Shown: positions 35,620 through 48,168, numbered from the stretch's first letter. The stretch: 64,000 nt of DNA from Bryum argenteum (GCA_037043015.1 CM073321.1:22131001-22195000), one strand, 5' to 3'. Numbers and translations: made by a program. Notes: a model not told the origin generated them from the sequence alone.

Positions 35620-36065
35620 GATTCATTAGTTATTCCAAAAACTTAGAGAAAAAATTTCACTCTTAAGAAAAATTGAAGACAAACTGAAACTCTTTCCGGT
35701 TGAGTAAGGAAACAATCATGGTTTTCTTACCCAAGCTGCTCTCTCATCAGACTAGTGAGAAAGTCATCATAGAGAAGCAATGGACAGAGCGGTTTTAGAT
35801 CCAAGTAACCACAAATGGCCTGTAACCACAATCATCGAAGTAGCCTGATACTATAGCTACCCTAGAAACTTCAAACGAAATCTAGAGACTTTTGTCAACT
35901 GTACGTCACTCATAAAAAATTGGAACTCGTTTCGGCCAAGTAAGAAAACAGACATGGCTCTCGTACCCAAATTGATCTCTCTGCATACATGTGAGCGAGC
36001 CAACACTGGAAACCAAACGGTCAAAGCGATGAACTGAAATGGCTTGTAACCACAATCATCTTGCA
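35620..36065. repeat. degenerate tandem duplication of about 240 bases
   Basis: Two successive blocks share the same order of words: an ...AACTC-TTTC-GG...AAGTAAG run, a TCATGG/ACATGG run, TTACCCAA, TCTCTC, then a GGC-TGTAACCACAATCATC word (near 35.82 and 36.04 kb). Many substitutions separate the copies. Confidence 0.5.
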
Positions 36066-36249
36066 TACAATTCGATCCAAAATGAGGTTTAGAAGTTCTG
36101 CAATTCAAATTCAAAACAAAGACAAAAACAACTACAATTCGTTCATTCGTTCAACTAGGTAACATAGAACTGCCACACAACTAGATAACCGCAAAAGTAG
36201 TTATTCATATCAAAATTACCGATTCAGAACATAGCCAACTTAATCACGG

Positions 36250-39200
36250 CTAGGAGCACATTGAACACTCGCAAATGGGCTTGGATTTCTCTCTCATTGT
36301 ACTTGACCCTTCTGCTGCTACAGTCCTCGTCCCTCTCCATTTAGCTACCTTGTGCTGCTTTGCACTTCTTCTCTCTCCAATAGGATACCTCGTGATGCTG
36401 CTTGCTCCTTCAAATGGTGTTGGTTCTTCAGGAAGTTCTGTACCGGTCCTCTCCTTGTGTCAAATACCTTGGATGCATCCCCAATCACCACCTCAGGAGC
36501 TCCAGGTAGGAATTGCGTTAATGCCATGAGCTCCAACATTCGGATTCGTTTGGCCGAGTGGTACTGTATCTTGATAAAAATTGCAATGTTGGTGCTGTAA
36601 GCTGCTCCAACTCGATAGTGCACCTTAAGCTGAAACTCCTGGCACCATTCCGCAAGCACTGCTGCAAAAATGGCAGCACGAAAGCAAACTGGGTCTCTGT
36701 GTTCCCGATGGATCCTTGAAAACCTCGTATAAGCTTCAACACAACCTTCTATTGTATCAAACTTCCCTGGGATCTTCGGCCACTTGTACCAAACTGTATC
36801 CTATCGGGAATCGAGCCTCCATCTGTAACGCCTTGGGCAATTGCAGAAGTTTGGATTCGAGGTTACTAAGTAGGGCGGTATTACGGTTCGTCTGCTGCCT
36901 TCGAGTTGATCTGTTGCAGCCAAGTCGCGTTGTGGTGCTCTCGTATCCTCATGATGGTCTTTTGCCATCCAACTTAGTACTTCCCAACTTGGAAATGGAA
37001 CATTCATCATCTTCACAAATAGGTTTGGCCAATTGCCTAAATATCTCTCATCTGCAATTGGGCTCGAATGTGCTGCTAGTAACGACCAATGCTCCCAGTC
37101 GGTAAAGTCCCCAGCCAATCGCATTAGTGTATCTCCAAATTGAGGTCGGCAGTACACCAATTCAGTTTGAATATTCAATGTCGGCATTTGTACCACCGAG
37201 CCAGCTCCCAACTTGTCTCCCAGTCGTCCAAGCGTGCGTTGGTAATGCGACAAATAGGCTGCCGGGTGCATGTCTACTACTTCATTCCTTATCAGCCGAG
37301 TTTGATTGTTCTTCATCAATTTGCTCATCCACTGCTGTCCTTGCAAAGATCCCCTCAAGAACTCCAAATTGCCTCGCCATATGTTGATGAAGTCCTTCTT
37401 CGTACTATCCGGTTGGTCCCAAATTGCAAACGCCTTGAACACACCTTCAGTCAATTTTTTCCCCTCCAATACGCGCTGCCTGGTGTCGTAACGTGCTTTC
37501 CCGATTCGTGCCCGGATAACCCTTTTTCGTGGTAAAAGAGGTTTCCCAAACAAGAACCCGAGTATTCGTTCCACGGAGATCCTGTGAAGTGCAAGAACAC
37601 AATTTCCACCAGTTAGCTAACCCGGATTTGTGCTATCCGGTATCGTCCCTATCACCCCCGTCATTCGTGTATTCGTCCCCGGAAGAAGCTACCCGGACAG
37701 GAGAAAGGAGGGGATTTTAGTCTTTGTGGTTTAGTTTAGCCTCTGTATTCACCTCAGAGGGGTTTCCCCGGATTTAGATAAGTGGAGGGGTTAGACCACT
37801 GCTCCCGTTGATTAACGTGACCGGAAAGGTCACCGAGACGTTCTCTCTCCTTACCCTGTTAGGAACTTCCCTTATACCTCCCTCTACGCCCGGACTCTAG
37901 ATCCACGCGCATGTCACAAAGGTTGGTATCCGGGTCTCCTATGGTCCGGTTTTCACAACTCACTACCCGGGTTAGTAGATCCCGGGTTCTCGGATCGGGG
38001 ATGGTGCGATCGCCCGAGTTCACCGCTATCACCTACGCATGCACTCCGCCTACCCGGACTTCAGGCGATCTAGGGAGACTCAACCGATGGTGTTCTCGGG
38101 AGTCGGTTGAGCGGCCGAATCCCTTCCGGCGGCCGTAATCCCGACGCTACACGGACAAACCGGACCGAACCCTAAGTGGCAAGTGCCGTTCGCTAGCCGC
38201 ACTCCTCCCCGTCGCCTTCTCTACCTCCCGTACTACTCTCCGTTCAAGGACGGAACCGCTCTCTCTCTTGCCCGGATAGCAAGGGTCCTCGAACTCGCAA
38301 ACACCCCGTCCCAAAGAGAAGAAGACAGAAAAGGAGAAGGACACACAATCGCACACATACGCACACACACGAGGGAGATGAGAAAGAGGCGTGCTTGCAC
38401 TTGGATTAGGTATTGCAAAGTCACAAAAGACCCCGGGAGTATCCTTCCCTCGGCTAAGAGCGAATCCTCCCCTGGCATCCTGAGAAGAGGACAAAATCTG
38501 CGCCAGGGAATCTTTCTAAATCCGGCCTTTGTCGGTCTAACGCCGTCATTCTCCTACTCGCCATAAAGGCACTAAAATCTAACCCTATCCTCGGCCAGTG
38601 CATCCGCCCGATTCTTCGGGGTTGCCCGAGTGCGGGTATCCTCTACAACCGCAAGGGAGGTGCCTCCCGGGAAAAGTCCGGGCCATCTCCCGATGAGGCC
38701 TCTCATCTCCTGGAGAGCTCCTTCCATCCTTTCTCGCACCTTCTTCATGTACGCGCCGCCAGGGTTGTCCCCGCCCGAGCCGTTCGTGGCTACCGACCCG
38801 CCGCCGCCTTCCCGGTCTTCGACAACCGGCCGGGCTCTCAACCGGTCGAGCCATACCTACCCGGCTGGCCGTACCGGTTGAGGTATACCCGGTTGAGGCG
38901 ACCCTTTCCCGGGTAGGAGTCAACCCACAAGAGCCGCTACGCGTTATCCGGGTCCGCAATGGGCCGACGACGATACGATACGACTAGGCAGGATCCTAGC
39001 TCGAGAACAGGAGATACAAAGCAAAAGAAAATTCAAAAAGGTAGTGCTACCCTACCCTGTCCACTAAGCCTAAGGATGCTCCTGGGTGGGCAGGTTCCTG
39101 GCCGAGCTAACCTTACCCGGTCATTACCCGGGTAGGCCAGGATATGGGCGTTTATTTCTCCTAATTAGCTATAACTATCCGCTATCCGGACTTACGTGGG

Positions 39201-40690
39201 GCAAAAACGAAAAAATGAGGTTTGACACCTGGACGCCATGTTAATGGCGTTACTCCTCCTACTGGCCAGGTTCTCTTCCAACTTGGCATAGTACAAGAGT
39301 GAACGCGCTCCATAATCTCCAATTAGTACAAAAGCTTCAGCAGCATCTTCTACCAGCAAGTCGCCCCTTCCGACTATCTCAGTCAACAAATCCTGTGCTT
39401 GCAAATTTTGTGCCTTCTCCCAAAATTTTGTGAACTTCCTCCTGGATAAATACTCCCTAAAGGTGACACCTGTTTGCAAGTAAAATACCTCCTGTCCCTG
39501 AGGTAGGCCTGCTCCAAACGTGCTGCTGGAGGCAAATACTCCTGCAAATCATCCAAGTCGTCAGCTTCCATGGTCCTCATTTGGACAACCTTCAAAGTGG
39601 AAGGTGCCACAGAAATCGATGATGGCTCCTCCAAATCGGACGTCCTTTCTACCGCTTCCTCGTGGGTTGGCCCTACTTGGTTGATCTTCGATTGGAGGTC
39701 ATCTCGTTCTCTCACCAAGTCGTTCACTCGTACTGCTCCTACTCGTCTTTTGTAAACCAGTGTTGTGTTCAGACCATCTATTTTGCATTGCACCTTCAAG
39801 TGTTGCTTTGCTTCAATTTCACGACTGACAACCTCGTTGGATTTGCTCATCAAATCCCCCTTTCGTGTTGCAACGTGTCACACGACCTCTGCTTCTCCTC
39901 CAATTTGGTGTTGCATTCTTCCAATTTGGTATTGCATTCTTCCAATTTGGTGTTGCATTCTTCCACTTTGGTGCTGCATTTTTCCAATTATGGCATGTAA
40001 TTTAGCGTTCTTGGCCTTCATTTCCTCTAATTCGGCTCTCAGCTTCTGATCTGCCAATTGCTTGGCTACATGTGCCAGTTGGTCTCCAAATGAGCATGTT
40101 CCTTGCCCTGCTTCAAGAATCGGAGGTTTACTGCTGCAAGGTGCTCCCAAATCGGTTTTTGGTTGGTGCAAATTGGGAATTTGGGGTGGACAACATCTTC
40201 GAATCAACTCGCATATATATATTCGGACATCACCAATTTTGTCTACGGTGTGTGCTAGTGTAGCGTACGTAATGCACCGAGAGACGCGGACCCCATGGAT
40301 GTGTAGAAGAAACAATAGGAAGCCAAAAAACTCAACCTTGTCCCGTTGTTTTGCAGATAGGCACCGCAACGCCTTTAGGTGTTGGAGGCTCCCATCTTTG
40401 CCAGTCTGAAATATGTCTTCGTACCACTGCAACGTATAGAGGGAGCATGTTTAGAATCATGATAAGCGCATCCATCAGCTTGCACCTAAAAATTCAATTT
40501 TGAATCTATCAACTAGGCGTATAGAGTTTGGGACTTACACCCGAGTGATTAAAGAAGTCAAAAAACGCAGTTGGAAGTATTGCCTTTGTGGGACCTCCCA
40601 CGTCTACAACTCCTTCCACACCAATCGCCCCAACTTGGCCTGGCATTTCGAATGTGTATTGGTATGTGGTTTATGGGTAGTATTTGTGAC
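36250..40690 (-). CDS. unrecognised minus-strand coding exons with coiled coil
   Basis: Several long minus-strand frames sit next to each other with plausible splice sites between them. 40690-40540 reads ...VGAIGVEGVVDVGGPTKAIL and ends at a GTGTAAG donor. 40432-39878 starts WYEDIFQTGKDG after a TTGCAG acceptor, has a hydrophobic FFGFLLFLLHIHG stretch and ends in heptads. 39853-39383 is charged; 39479-39215 follows. About 37579-36780 starts after CTTCACAG and contains DTVWYKWPKIPGKFD-type sequence at its lower end. 36690-36345 contains FRAAIFAAVLAEWCQEF. I recognise no family. This may be the downstream half of copy A's ParB-like gene, a separate gene, or an old element. The 37.58-39.2 kb stretch would be an intron. 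Confidence 0.35.
37580..39190. other. GC-rich block, possible insertion inside an intron
   Basis: This 1.6-kb block is markedly more GC-rich than its neighbours and full of CCGG and ACCCGG words. A minus-strand frame at 38841-38572 (start MRARPVVEDREGGGG, with a short Glu/Arg-rich helix-like part) is the only candidate coding piece, and I do not recognise it. I could not define ends or a target duplication. Confidence 0.4.
39885..39990 (-). repeat. 21-base tandem repeat coding for 7-residue heptads
   Basis: Four to five direct copies of a 21-base unit (plus-strand core CCAATTTGGTGTTGCATTCTT) encode repeats of the type RMQHQIG on the minus strand. This extends the coiled coil of the overlapping frame. 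Confidence 0.8.
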
Positions 40691-43543
40691 TTTCACCTTT
40701 TAATGTGAGGAATTGTTTCCGAAGGATAGTAAGCTCCTCCCCTTGTTCAACCTGATGCACGTCCACTGCGTCAGTACACAAGATAACCACCAAGTAGGCA
40801 TTGGCAAATGCTCAAAGAACAACTGTGAAGGTTTGATTGAGGTACACACGATGATCTTAGCTGTAGTAGGCAGCTTCTCTAACGCTTCAATGTACTCTGC
40901 CATGGTGTTGCAACGGAAATAACCAAGGCAATAAGTGCTCCAAATCTCCTCCATCAAGTGCAACGGTGCAAGCATGGACGCCTCATACTGGAATGGCTGC
41001 AGCGCTGCATTCGGAGCCCGCCAATCCTTCATTCTCTCAATCATGCCCTCCAAAATTTCTAGCAAGAACATTGATACCTCCGTCATGTTTTTAGCAAGAA
41101 CAGCCTTCCGAATTGAATGAGCAGACATGGTGGTTACGTCGGTGTTGTTGTTCGCATAATGTCTCTCGATCATGTCCCAAGACTGCCAGTCTGGATGGGA
41201 GTCCACCGAAAATGCACACACCACTTGTTGTAGGTTGTATGCGAAAGAAGGCATGTGTATGATGCAAGCGACTTCGTTCCGTATCATGTCGTCCGTGAGC
41301 CCCCTCCTCCGAGTGTGGCGTTGCTTAAAAGTCATGAATGCCTCTGCCTGACCTCGACAATCAGAGGTATCGGCTTCAGAGGAGCACTCATCAAATGTTG
41401 CCCAAAACCTAGCACGGTCTATTTCCACGGTGCTATTCGACAAGGTGTTGGTAGAGAGGGGAGCAGGGAGGCCAGCTTGCAGTTCTAAGGCTCGATGTGC
41501 TGCCACGGCCTTTGTCCACTTCGCATCAAGTAACTCCATCTCAAACATGCTGCCCGCACAATAAGGCGCGAGGTTGAGACGTGCAGTGTTGCTTATTGGC
41601 GTTTTCCATTTGGAAATGTCTGACAGTTCCGGAAAGAGTACGAGGGGGTGGGCATTGGATCCTGGAACGAATTGCAGATTCAATGTATACCACGTCTTCT
41701 TTGAATTTTGAGATTTCTTGCACCTCTTAATCTCCGATGGAGTCAATATATCTTGATACTGTTCAAGTGGCATGAGACCGTACTTCTGAACTCTAAAGAG
41801 GGTGTGAATAAGGTTGGTCTTAACGTGAGAGTCTTCAGTATGTCTACAATTATCAATCAAAGAGAGGGCATGAGCATATCATAATAGTAGTGCAATCAAA
41901 GTATTTTACACGGAAAATAATTCAAATCAAGAAATAAAACTTACTTGTTGATGTTATGCATCACTTGCATAACAACACCAATTTTTCCTTTCGTGTCAAG
42001 GAGGATGTTGTCCACTGAGTAATGCCAAGCTTCTTCTTTTTTGTGAAGCCTTTGAATATGATTTAACCAAGCCTGACGTCTATGGTTATTATTACATACA
42101 AAGAACATCAAATTCTTGAAACTAGCCAACTCCAGAACAGACTGAAGAAAGGAATTGAATTCTTCATTTTTGGCACTCCAAATGGGACCCCAAGATGCTT
42201 CATCAGCTTGAGTAACCTCACTTGTTTTGCCTTCTTCATGTGTTATTGTCACATAGAAAACAAATGAGCCCTCTCTATAGCCATGGACAAATTCTTGCTC
42301 TAATTTAGCAAGATCAGTTGAGAGTGTGGGCCTCACCATAGGCATGGCCAACATCCTACATAGGGGAATATTGAACCTCGATGAACTAAAAGGTTGGACT
42401 CTCAGTTGACAGATCGTGGTCACGGAAATCAATTTCTGACGGGATCTGATGTCATCTTCATCTCCGTCAAATGCATCTTTTTCGTCAAGCCCCTCTTTAG
42501 CCTCATCTTGACCTTCATCAGAATCTAAATCAATTGCATTCTCTCTTGAAGCTTGAGTTGCTCCTAGTGACGAATCAGTGGGTACATCTTGGGCGGCGGG
42601 GCTCTCTACCTACAAAACAGAGTTCAATATCTAAATAATGAAGGACCAAGCTAGTAGGTATAACTGAGTTGCACAATAATCAACTAAATCAAACTATATA
42701 CTAGATTAATCTCACTAGAATTTACACGACATCTACAAAAAAAAATGGAAATCATCAGCCATAACAAAAAGAAATCGCCAACATTAGAATCTGCCATCGA
42801 GATATTGAACTTCACACACTCACTTGGTTCTCATTCAATGAGGCCGCCTCTCCACCATAGTAGTCTTTCTCATTGTCCATGAGAAGCACCTCAGAAAAAT
42901 CAATGAATGACTGGTCAACGATTAATCAACAGATACTAATTCCAACTGGTTAACCATTCTTCAAGAAAGTTGAATGAGGCTCTAGATAGGTGAACACGAT
43001 CCATCAATCTTCGTACGTGCTTAGCATGCATCTCCGTACGGAGACAAACCTTTCTAGAATCATTTATTAGTCTAGTTTGGAACTCTCTTAAAAAGTCAAA
43101 AACGAGATATAACATCCTCGCTAAGACTGCCTCATCGTTTGCCGAGTACTATCTCGGTACCGAGACAACCATTTCTGAACTGCTGTGCTAACTATCAGAG
43201 CCAGAAAAAGTCCTTGAAAGGTGAGGCTCAAACAAGATACTGCAAAACCTGATTCGGATAAGGAGCTTAGTTATGATGAGCATAATGAACATTTGACCCT
43301 ATCCATCACCACACAAAGCCTTGACGACTCTGAATCTTTCATGCACTGTTCCGGTTGAGCCCGTCTTTGTTCAGCAAAGTTATAATAGACTAGACATCAC
43401 GAACTACATATCAACATTGACGCAATCCTTACGCCTCAAGAAATGATTTTCCTACTTCCGGTCGTCTCTCCACTAATTATGAAGAAGCTGTAAAGACATC
43501 CAGATTACTACAATCGTACCTCCGCTCCTACTCAAGCTGTTAA

Positions 43544-43786
43544 CCCTTATTTGACATCACTGTTTTGAGAAAAATGTGACCTCACTGTCCTTTGACCATA
43601 TTTCAGCATAGCTAATTAAATAGATTCAAAAATCCGAAATGGTGAGTGTCGAGCTAACTTGATTCTGTAAATATTCTTTAAAAGAACGACCACATCGGGT
43701 AAAATCTCGAAATTCGCCACCGTTGAGAGTATGGAAGTTCTTGTTCAAATTCCAGGACCAATTTGGTCCCCTATGTCAATGAAGGG
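43544..43786. mobile_element. 243-bp TTAA-flanked MITE (piggyBac-like)
   Basis: TTAA on both sides (43540-43543 and 43787-43790). The ends are CCCTTATTTGACAT and an inverted near-copy (ATGTCAATGAAGGG). It lies in an intron-sized gap of unit A's ParB-like gene. Confidence 0.6.
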
Positions 43787-43859
43787 TTAAGCCATCCATG
43801 TCCAACTCAATCGCTACTTCTCTCCTCCTGAACATTTCCTTTCAACAGACTCGAAAGCC

Positions 43860-44460
43860 CGTAACCACAACAACTCTTGCCGTCCCTCGCTTAATGATGC
43901 CATTCACTCTCCTAAAATCCAGCTTTGCAACATAAAAGCAATCAAAACTGTTCTTTCGCACGTCTCTTCTCAAGACTGGCCACCGATCACTAAAGAAGCT
44001 CAAAAGCCACTGATATATCTACACTCTCCTAATAAACCGCTACTTCTCTCCTCCACAATGGTGCGAATTACGAACAGTCAAATGAAGCATGAATTCTCAT
44101 TGCTTAAAAAAGCCGTAAATAATGCTTAGCCTAAAAAAATTTTCAAATCAAATCAATTAAAATCCAAATCAATTCCTACCCTCACCCCCTCAACAGTTCC
44201 TCTCAGCCCTTCAGCAACTCTTCCCGTCCCTAAGCTGATGATACCAATCACTCTCCTAAAATCTATCTCTGCAACATAAAAGCAATTACAACTGTCCTTC
44301 CGCACGTCACTTCACAAGACTGGCAACCGATCACAGGAGTAACCATGAAGCCACTGAAACACTTACACTCAATCAATCGCTACTCCCCTCTTTCACAACG
44401 TTGCAAAGTAGGAGCAATCAAAAAACCAGCACAAACTCTCATTGCTCGGAAAAAGTCGTA
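43860..44460. repeat. tandem duplication, period about 340 bases
   Basis: The word order CAACTCTT-CCGTCCCT, CACTCTCCTAAAATC, GCAACATAAAAGCAAT, CGCACGTC-CTTC-CAAGACTGGC and CTCATTGCT occurs twice in direct order (near 43.88-44.10 and 44.21-44.45 kb) with scattered substitutions. Confidence 0.65.
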
Positions 44461-47400
44461 TTTGATCCAATCTCACATGCTCATTACTGTCTCGGTACCG
44501 AGACATGCAAATCCGAACATGAAAACCTTGCATATACTCGGGACTCCCATTGCTAATAATGGAAACGTTTTTTTTGTCACATGCTCGGGACTGTCTCGGT
44601 ACCGAGACATGCGAATCCGGACGAGAACTCTCTGCAAAACCACTTTGCTGGTCGCCACTTTCTAAACTCTCAGTCAACGAGGTGGTAACAATTCTTTAAA
44701 TCCTAACTCTACACGAACCACTCATGGTTCATCACTCTGACCCATGTTTTCCTCATTCTTGCCACATTTGCTTTGCAGTTGCTAGTTACCCAGTCGCAAA
44801 TGCATTCTTGCCACATTCTTACTGGATCAGATGATAGTGGTGATTACTATATTCATTTTTCTTCATCTATATATTAGACGGGTACTTGCTACTGGATGGT
44901 GCTTGATTTGGAGCCCCCTTGTATTGTTTGCGTTACAGGCTCTTCTTGAGGCTCGGAAGCAGATAGAGCGAGAAATGGAACGGTTTAAAGTGTGTGAGAA
45001 AGAGACAAAAACCAAAGCATTTTCTAAAGAAGTGTTGGGCTAGCAACCGAAAACGGTTCGTCTCATCTTTTGCGACAATGCTAAAGCTGTACTGTCGTTA
45101 TTTCCAAGTCAAAGCCTGAGAAACAGCTAGTTACCCAATCGCAAATGCATTCAATTGCACAGACTCATTAGTATATCCCATATTTTTTTATCGTGACTGA
45201 AGGATCGAAACTCAGAGACACGAGTCATTGCACCCAGAAAGCTCTACCATCGACTAATGGCCAATTCAGCTTACTTCGATCAGACCATGCCGACAAGAGG
45301 ATGCTCACAAGCTCTTGAACTTTCTCATTAACGACAACGAACTTTCCTATCAATATCGGCTCTACGACGAACACTCTCTTCCAGCTGCTTGAGTCACCAT
45401 GTAATTGATTCGACGACTTATGTACTTACCCGACTGCGTGTGCTGTTACTACAGGGAGATTTGAAGCCTGCCACGGTTTTGAAGGACTCCTAGTATACGA
45501 TGACATTAGCAAACTGACTACTCACTGACTACTCACTATTGTCTTGGTGCCGAGACAGGCAAATCGGCTGCCAGGACGAGTGCACAATGTGGCGACCAGC
45601 AAAGAGGGCGCCATCGCCATCACCGGCGGATTTCCGACACAGACAACGGCTTTCCAACTCTTAGACACTGCCATGTGAGTCTCGGTACCGAGACAGACAT
45701 TTCGAGATTCACATCTTCAAACCCTAAAATTGAACCACGAAAATTTGTGATGATATCACACCTCAGGCATTGCAGAAAGTGTCGTGTGCTCGAGCTCCAG
45801 CTGCATCTTGTTTATCTGTAGCAACGGAACAATTAGATGAGTTGGTAGTGTCGATCAGATTCCACTTTAAAATGCCTGCATCATCACCGAGGCAATCCAG
45901 GCGTGCCGCTCTTAGCGTGGCCGATCCATGCCGATCAAAAGCTCAACGGCAGGTCAGTCTTCATCCCAATCTCCGAAACTCCACACCTAATTCGGCACAC
46001 TCTTGGAAGAATGCCGAGGATCACTCAGTCATAACCTCCCATAAGAGCATATTACTAAAGTCATACACATCGAGTTCTTGCAACATCGATGTAATCGTTA
46101 TCGCAAAAATTGAGTGCTGAACGATATCTGTTTCATAATGTACTCTCTGATCTGTTGATATCCTGGTAACAGCTCTCAGCAATTCACGGCAGTTCATTCA
46201 TCGGGAGGTAGGGTTTCGGCGTATTTGGCTTATGGATCTACATCTCAGCATGGCTTTAAAAGGGAGTAACCTTTTCCACTTTTTGGCTCCATGGCATGAA
46301 GCACATGAATATGCTCACCCATTATCAAGCCCGGAATTAGGAGCAATTTTTGAAATATGAGTCGTTGTAGTACAATTTATATGAGTGAATTGTCGGGCGT
46401 GCTAATAAGACGAAATTCGTTATATTGAGACGATTAGGAGTCTCATATTTGATCTGGGGATAAAGAAAAACCGTTCAACATCTTCAATATTGAATCGTTT
46501 TTATAATTTGAGACTTTTATATATCAATACACATGAATACCTCTAGTGCCCAAAGGTTGCATTCAAGTTTTATTCCCGGCCCTGGGATAATTCCAATAGA
46601 CCTAAAGTCTGCTCAAAGTCTTGAAGTGCACATATAGTCTCAATGTAACAAATATGGCCATGGTGTATGTTTATAGAATTGGCCCAAATCTAGTCGGCTG
46701 TAAGTATTTACCTCTTGCCCATAATTATGTAGATCATTATCCATGCCGCCTTCACAATCGTCTAAAACTTCATCGACATGATCGAATGCTCCCTTCCTAC
46801 TCTGAGTCTGCAACAATAATGGGTAATTAATCATCAGCTAAGAACTTGACCTATAAATATAATTTCAATGCAAACAAAAGCTTAACCTATCATGAATAGC
46901 AAAGTACTCTGATCGAATAGATGTCATTACAAATAATGATTATGGACCTAAACCGTGTTAATTATCCTACATAAAACATAACATTACGATTGCAAATAGA
47001 AGAATATCTTTAGAATTGAAAATATGCAACACCTCACTACCCCCTTTGTAAATAGGAGTTTCTTCCTGTGTTACTGGAAATAGAACAATGGGAGCAACTG
47101 ATGAGACATCGAACGCCTTCTTCCCTTTGGAACCTCTACTTTTACCCCTAGAAGAATTTCCCCCTTGTCTGCCCATCGATTGCCGCAAATTATACGGAGT
47201 CTCGACGTTCTCTTCTGATTCTAACCTTTGCATCCTCTCTTTGCGCCTTTGTTTTGCAATAGTCTTCCTCACTTCCCTATCTGCTCTTGCTCTCGATCTA
47301 GTGATCATCTCTACCAAAAACTGAAGTGTACAGACCCTTTATATCTTAGTCAAGTCTAAGAGAGTGAATATTCTGGAGCTGGCCTAATCTTCATAATCCC

Positions 47401-47603
47401 ATAGATATATGAAATCAATCTACACTTTTTTAAATGACGAGATATTTATTGTAAGAGTTGACTCAATCTAATGATACACTGAATTTGCCGGCGCTAAGAT
47501 ATAATCAAGAATATCTTATTCTGCCATGACTTATATTTGGTAGCGTAAAAATTGTGACTATTTCTCACTATTGAACAACTTGTCCTGTAATAAATATACG
47601 GCA

Positions 47604-47795
47604 GTCATTTAACAAGTCATCACAGAGCTATTAAAGACCTTCCTTCTAATCTATAACTGCAGAGCTACTATTTTGCTCTCTACAGTATTTGTGGCGGCCG
47701 TCACTTAACAAGTCATCACAGAGCTATTAAAGACCGTCCTTCTAATCTATAACTGCAGAGCTACTATTTTGCTCTTTGCAGTATTTGTGGCGGCA
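47604..47795. repeat. 96-base tandem duplication between the divergent genes of unit A
   Basis: The unit from GTCATTTAACAAGTCATCAC to GTATTTGTGGCGGC occurs twice with only a few differences. It lies between the ParB-like gene start (47308) and the MULE start (48169), so it sits in their shared upstream region. Confidence 0.85.
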
Positions 47796-48168
47796 ATCAT
47801 CTTTTTTACTTGATTTGCTAATCTATATTGGATCTTCCTTAATTTAAAATGTATGCCAGCAATTGGAATCTACTATTTGGAAACACTTAAACATCACAAC
47901 TTTTGCATGTGTATGATACGACCACCTACCAAGCATAGGTTATAGCTTTTCTAGCCGTCATTTAGCTTAATTACTCTACAAAACTCACTATTACCTTCTT
48001 AAACTCTGTTTACTATCACATAAATTAGAAGTTTACAGCGTAATTTCTTCCTTATTATACATTTCTCCTATTCCAATGCTCACAGTACTTGTTATATCAA
48101 ACGACACTTCAAGTCTTTGAGTAGATGTGTATTGAATTTAGTGATAGAGCATTTCACTGTGGACTACT

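Larger units (their letters stand above)
33850..36250. other. no supported gene; short duplications
   Basis: No convincing coding frame was found. A minus-strand frame at 34798-34388 is biased by an ACGG-rich simple-sequence run near 34.57-34.61 kb, and I do not accept it. A CA-rich run lies near 35.49-35.52 kb. Duplications inside are listed separately. Confidence 0.5.
43031..45694. repeat. six dispersed copies of a palindrome, TGTCTCGGTACCGAGACA
   Basis: The palindrome or a close variant occurs at 43031-43044 (core CTCCGTACGGAG), 43152-43165, 44488-44505, 44592-44609, 45540-45557 (imperfect) and 45679-45694. Three copies are followed by a related word (TGCAAATCCG, TGCGAATCCG, GGCAAATCGG), so the repeated unit is longer than the palindrome. 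Confidence 0.75.
40700..47308 (-). pseudogene. ParB-like gene of mobile unit A (paralogue of 50531-58379)
   Basis: Recognised exons run from high to low coordinate. 47308-47041 is a basic start, MITRSRARADREVRK. 46807-46712 is acidic, ending ...NYGQE before a GTAAAT donor. About 42609-41943 has an acidic linker followed by a ParB/sulfiredoxin-like domain. About 41843-40700 begins HTEDSHVKTNL. The ParB-like exon reads IPLCRMLAMPMVRP, then GYREGSFVFYV, then VCNNNHRRQAWLNHIQRLHKK and ends HNINK, aligning along its length with unit B. The GNHR of unit B is NNNHR here, so the nucleotide- or cofactor-binding loop is altered. No methyltransferase-like part was found. The large gap between exons (42.6-46.7 kb) holds repeats and a mini-element. 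It is transcribed divergently from the MULE gene at 48169. Confidence 0.6.

Noticed and set aside
38147-38566. Overlapping frames on both strands at 38.15-38.57 kb
   Set aside because: GC-rich DNA leaves several frames open by chance; none looks like a protein family.
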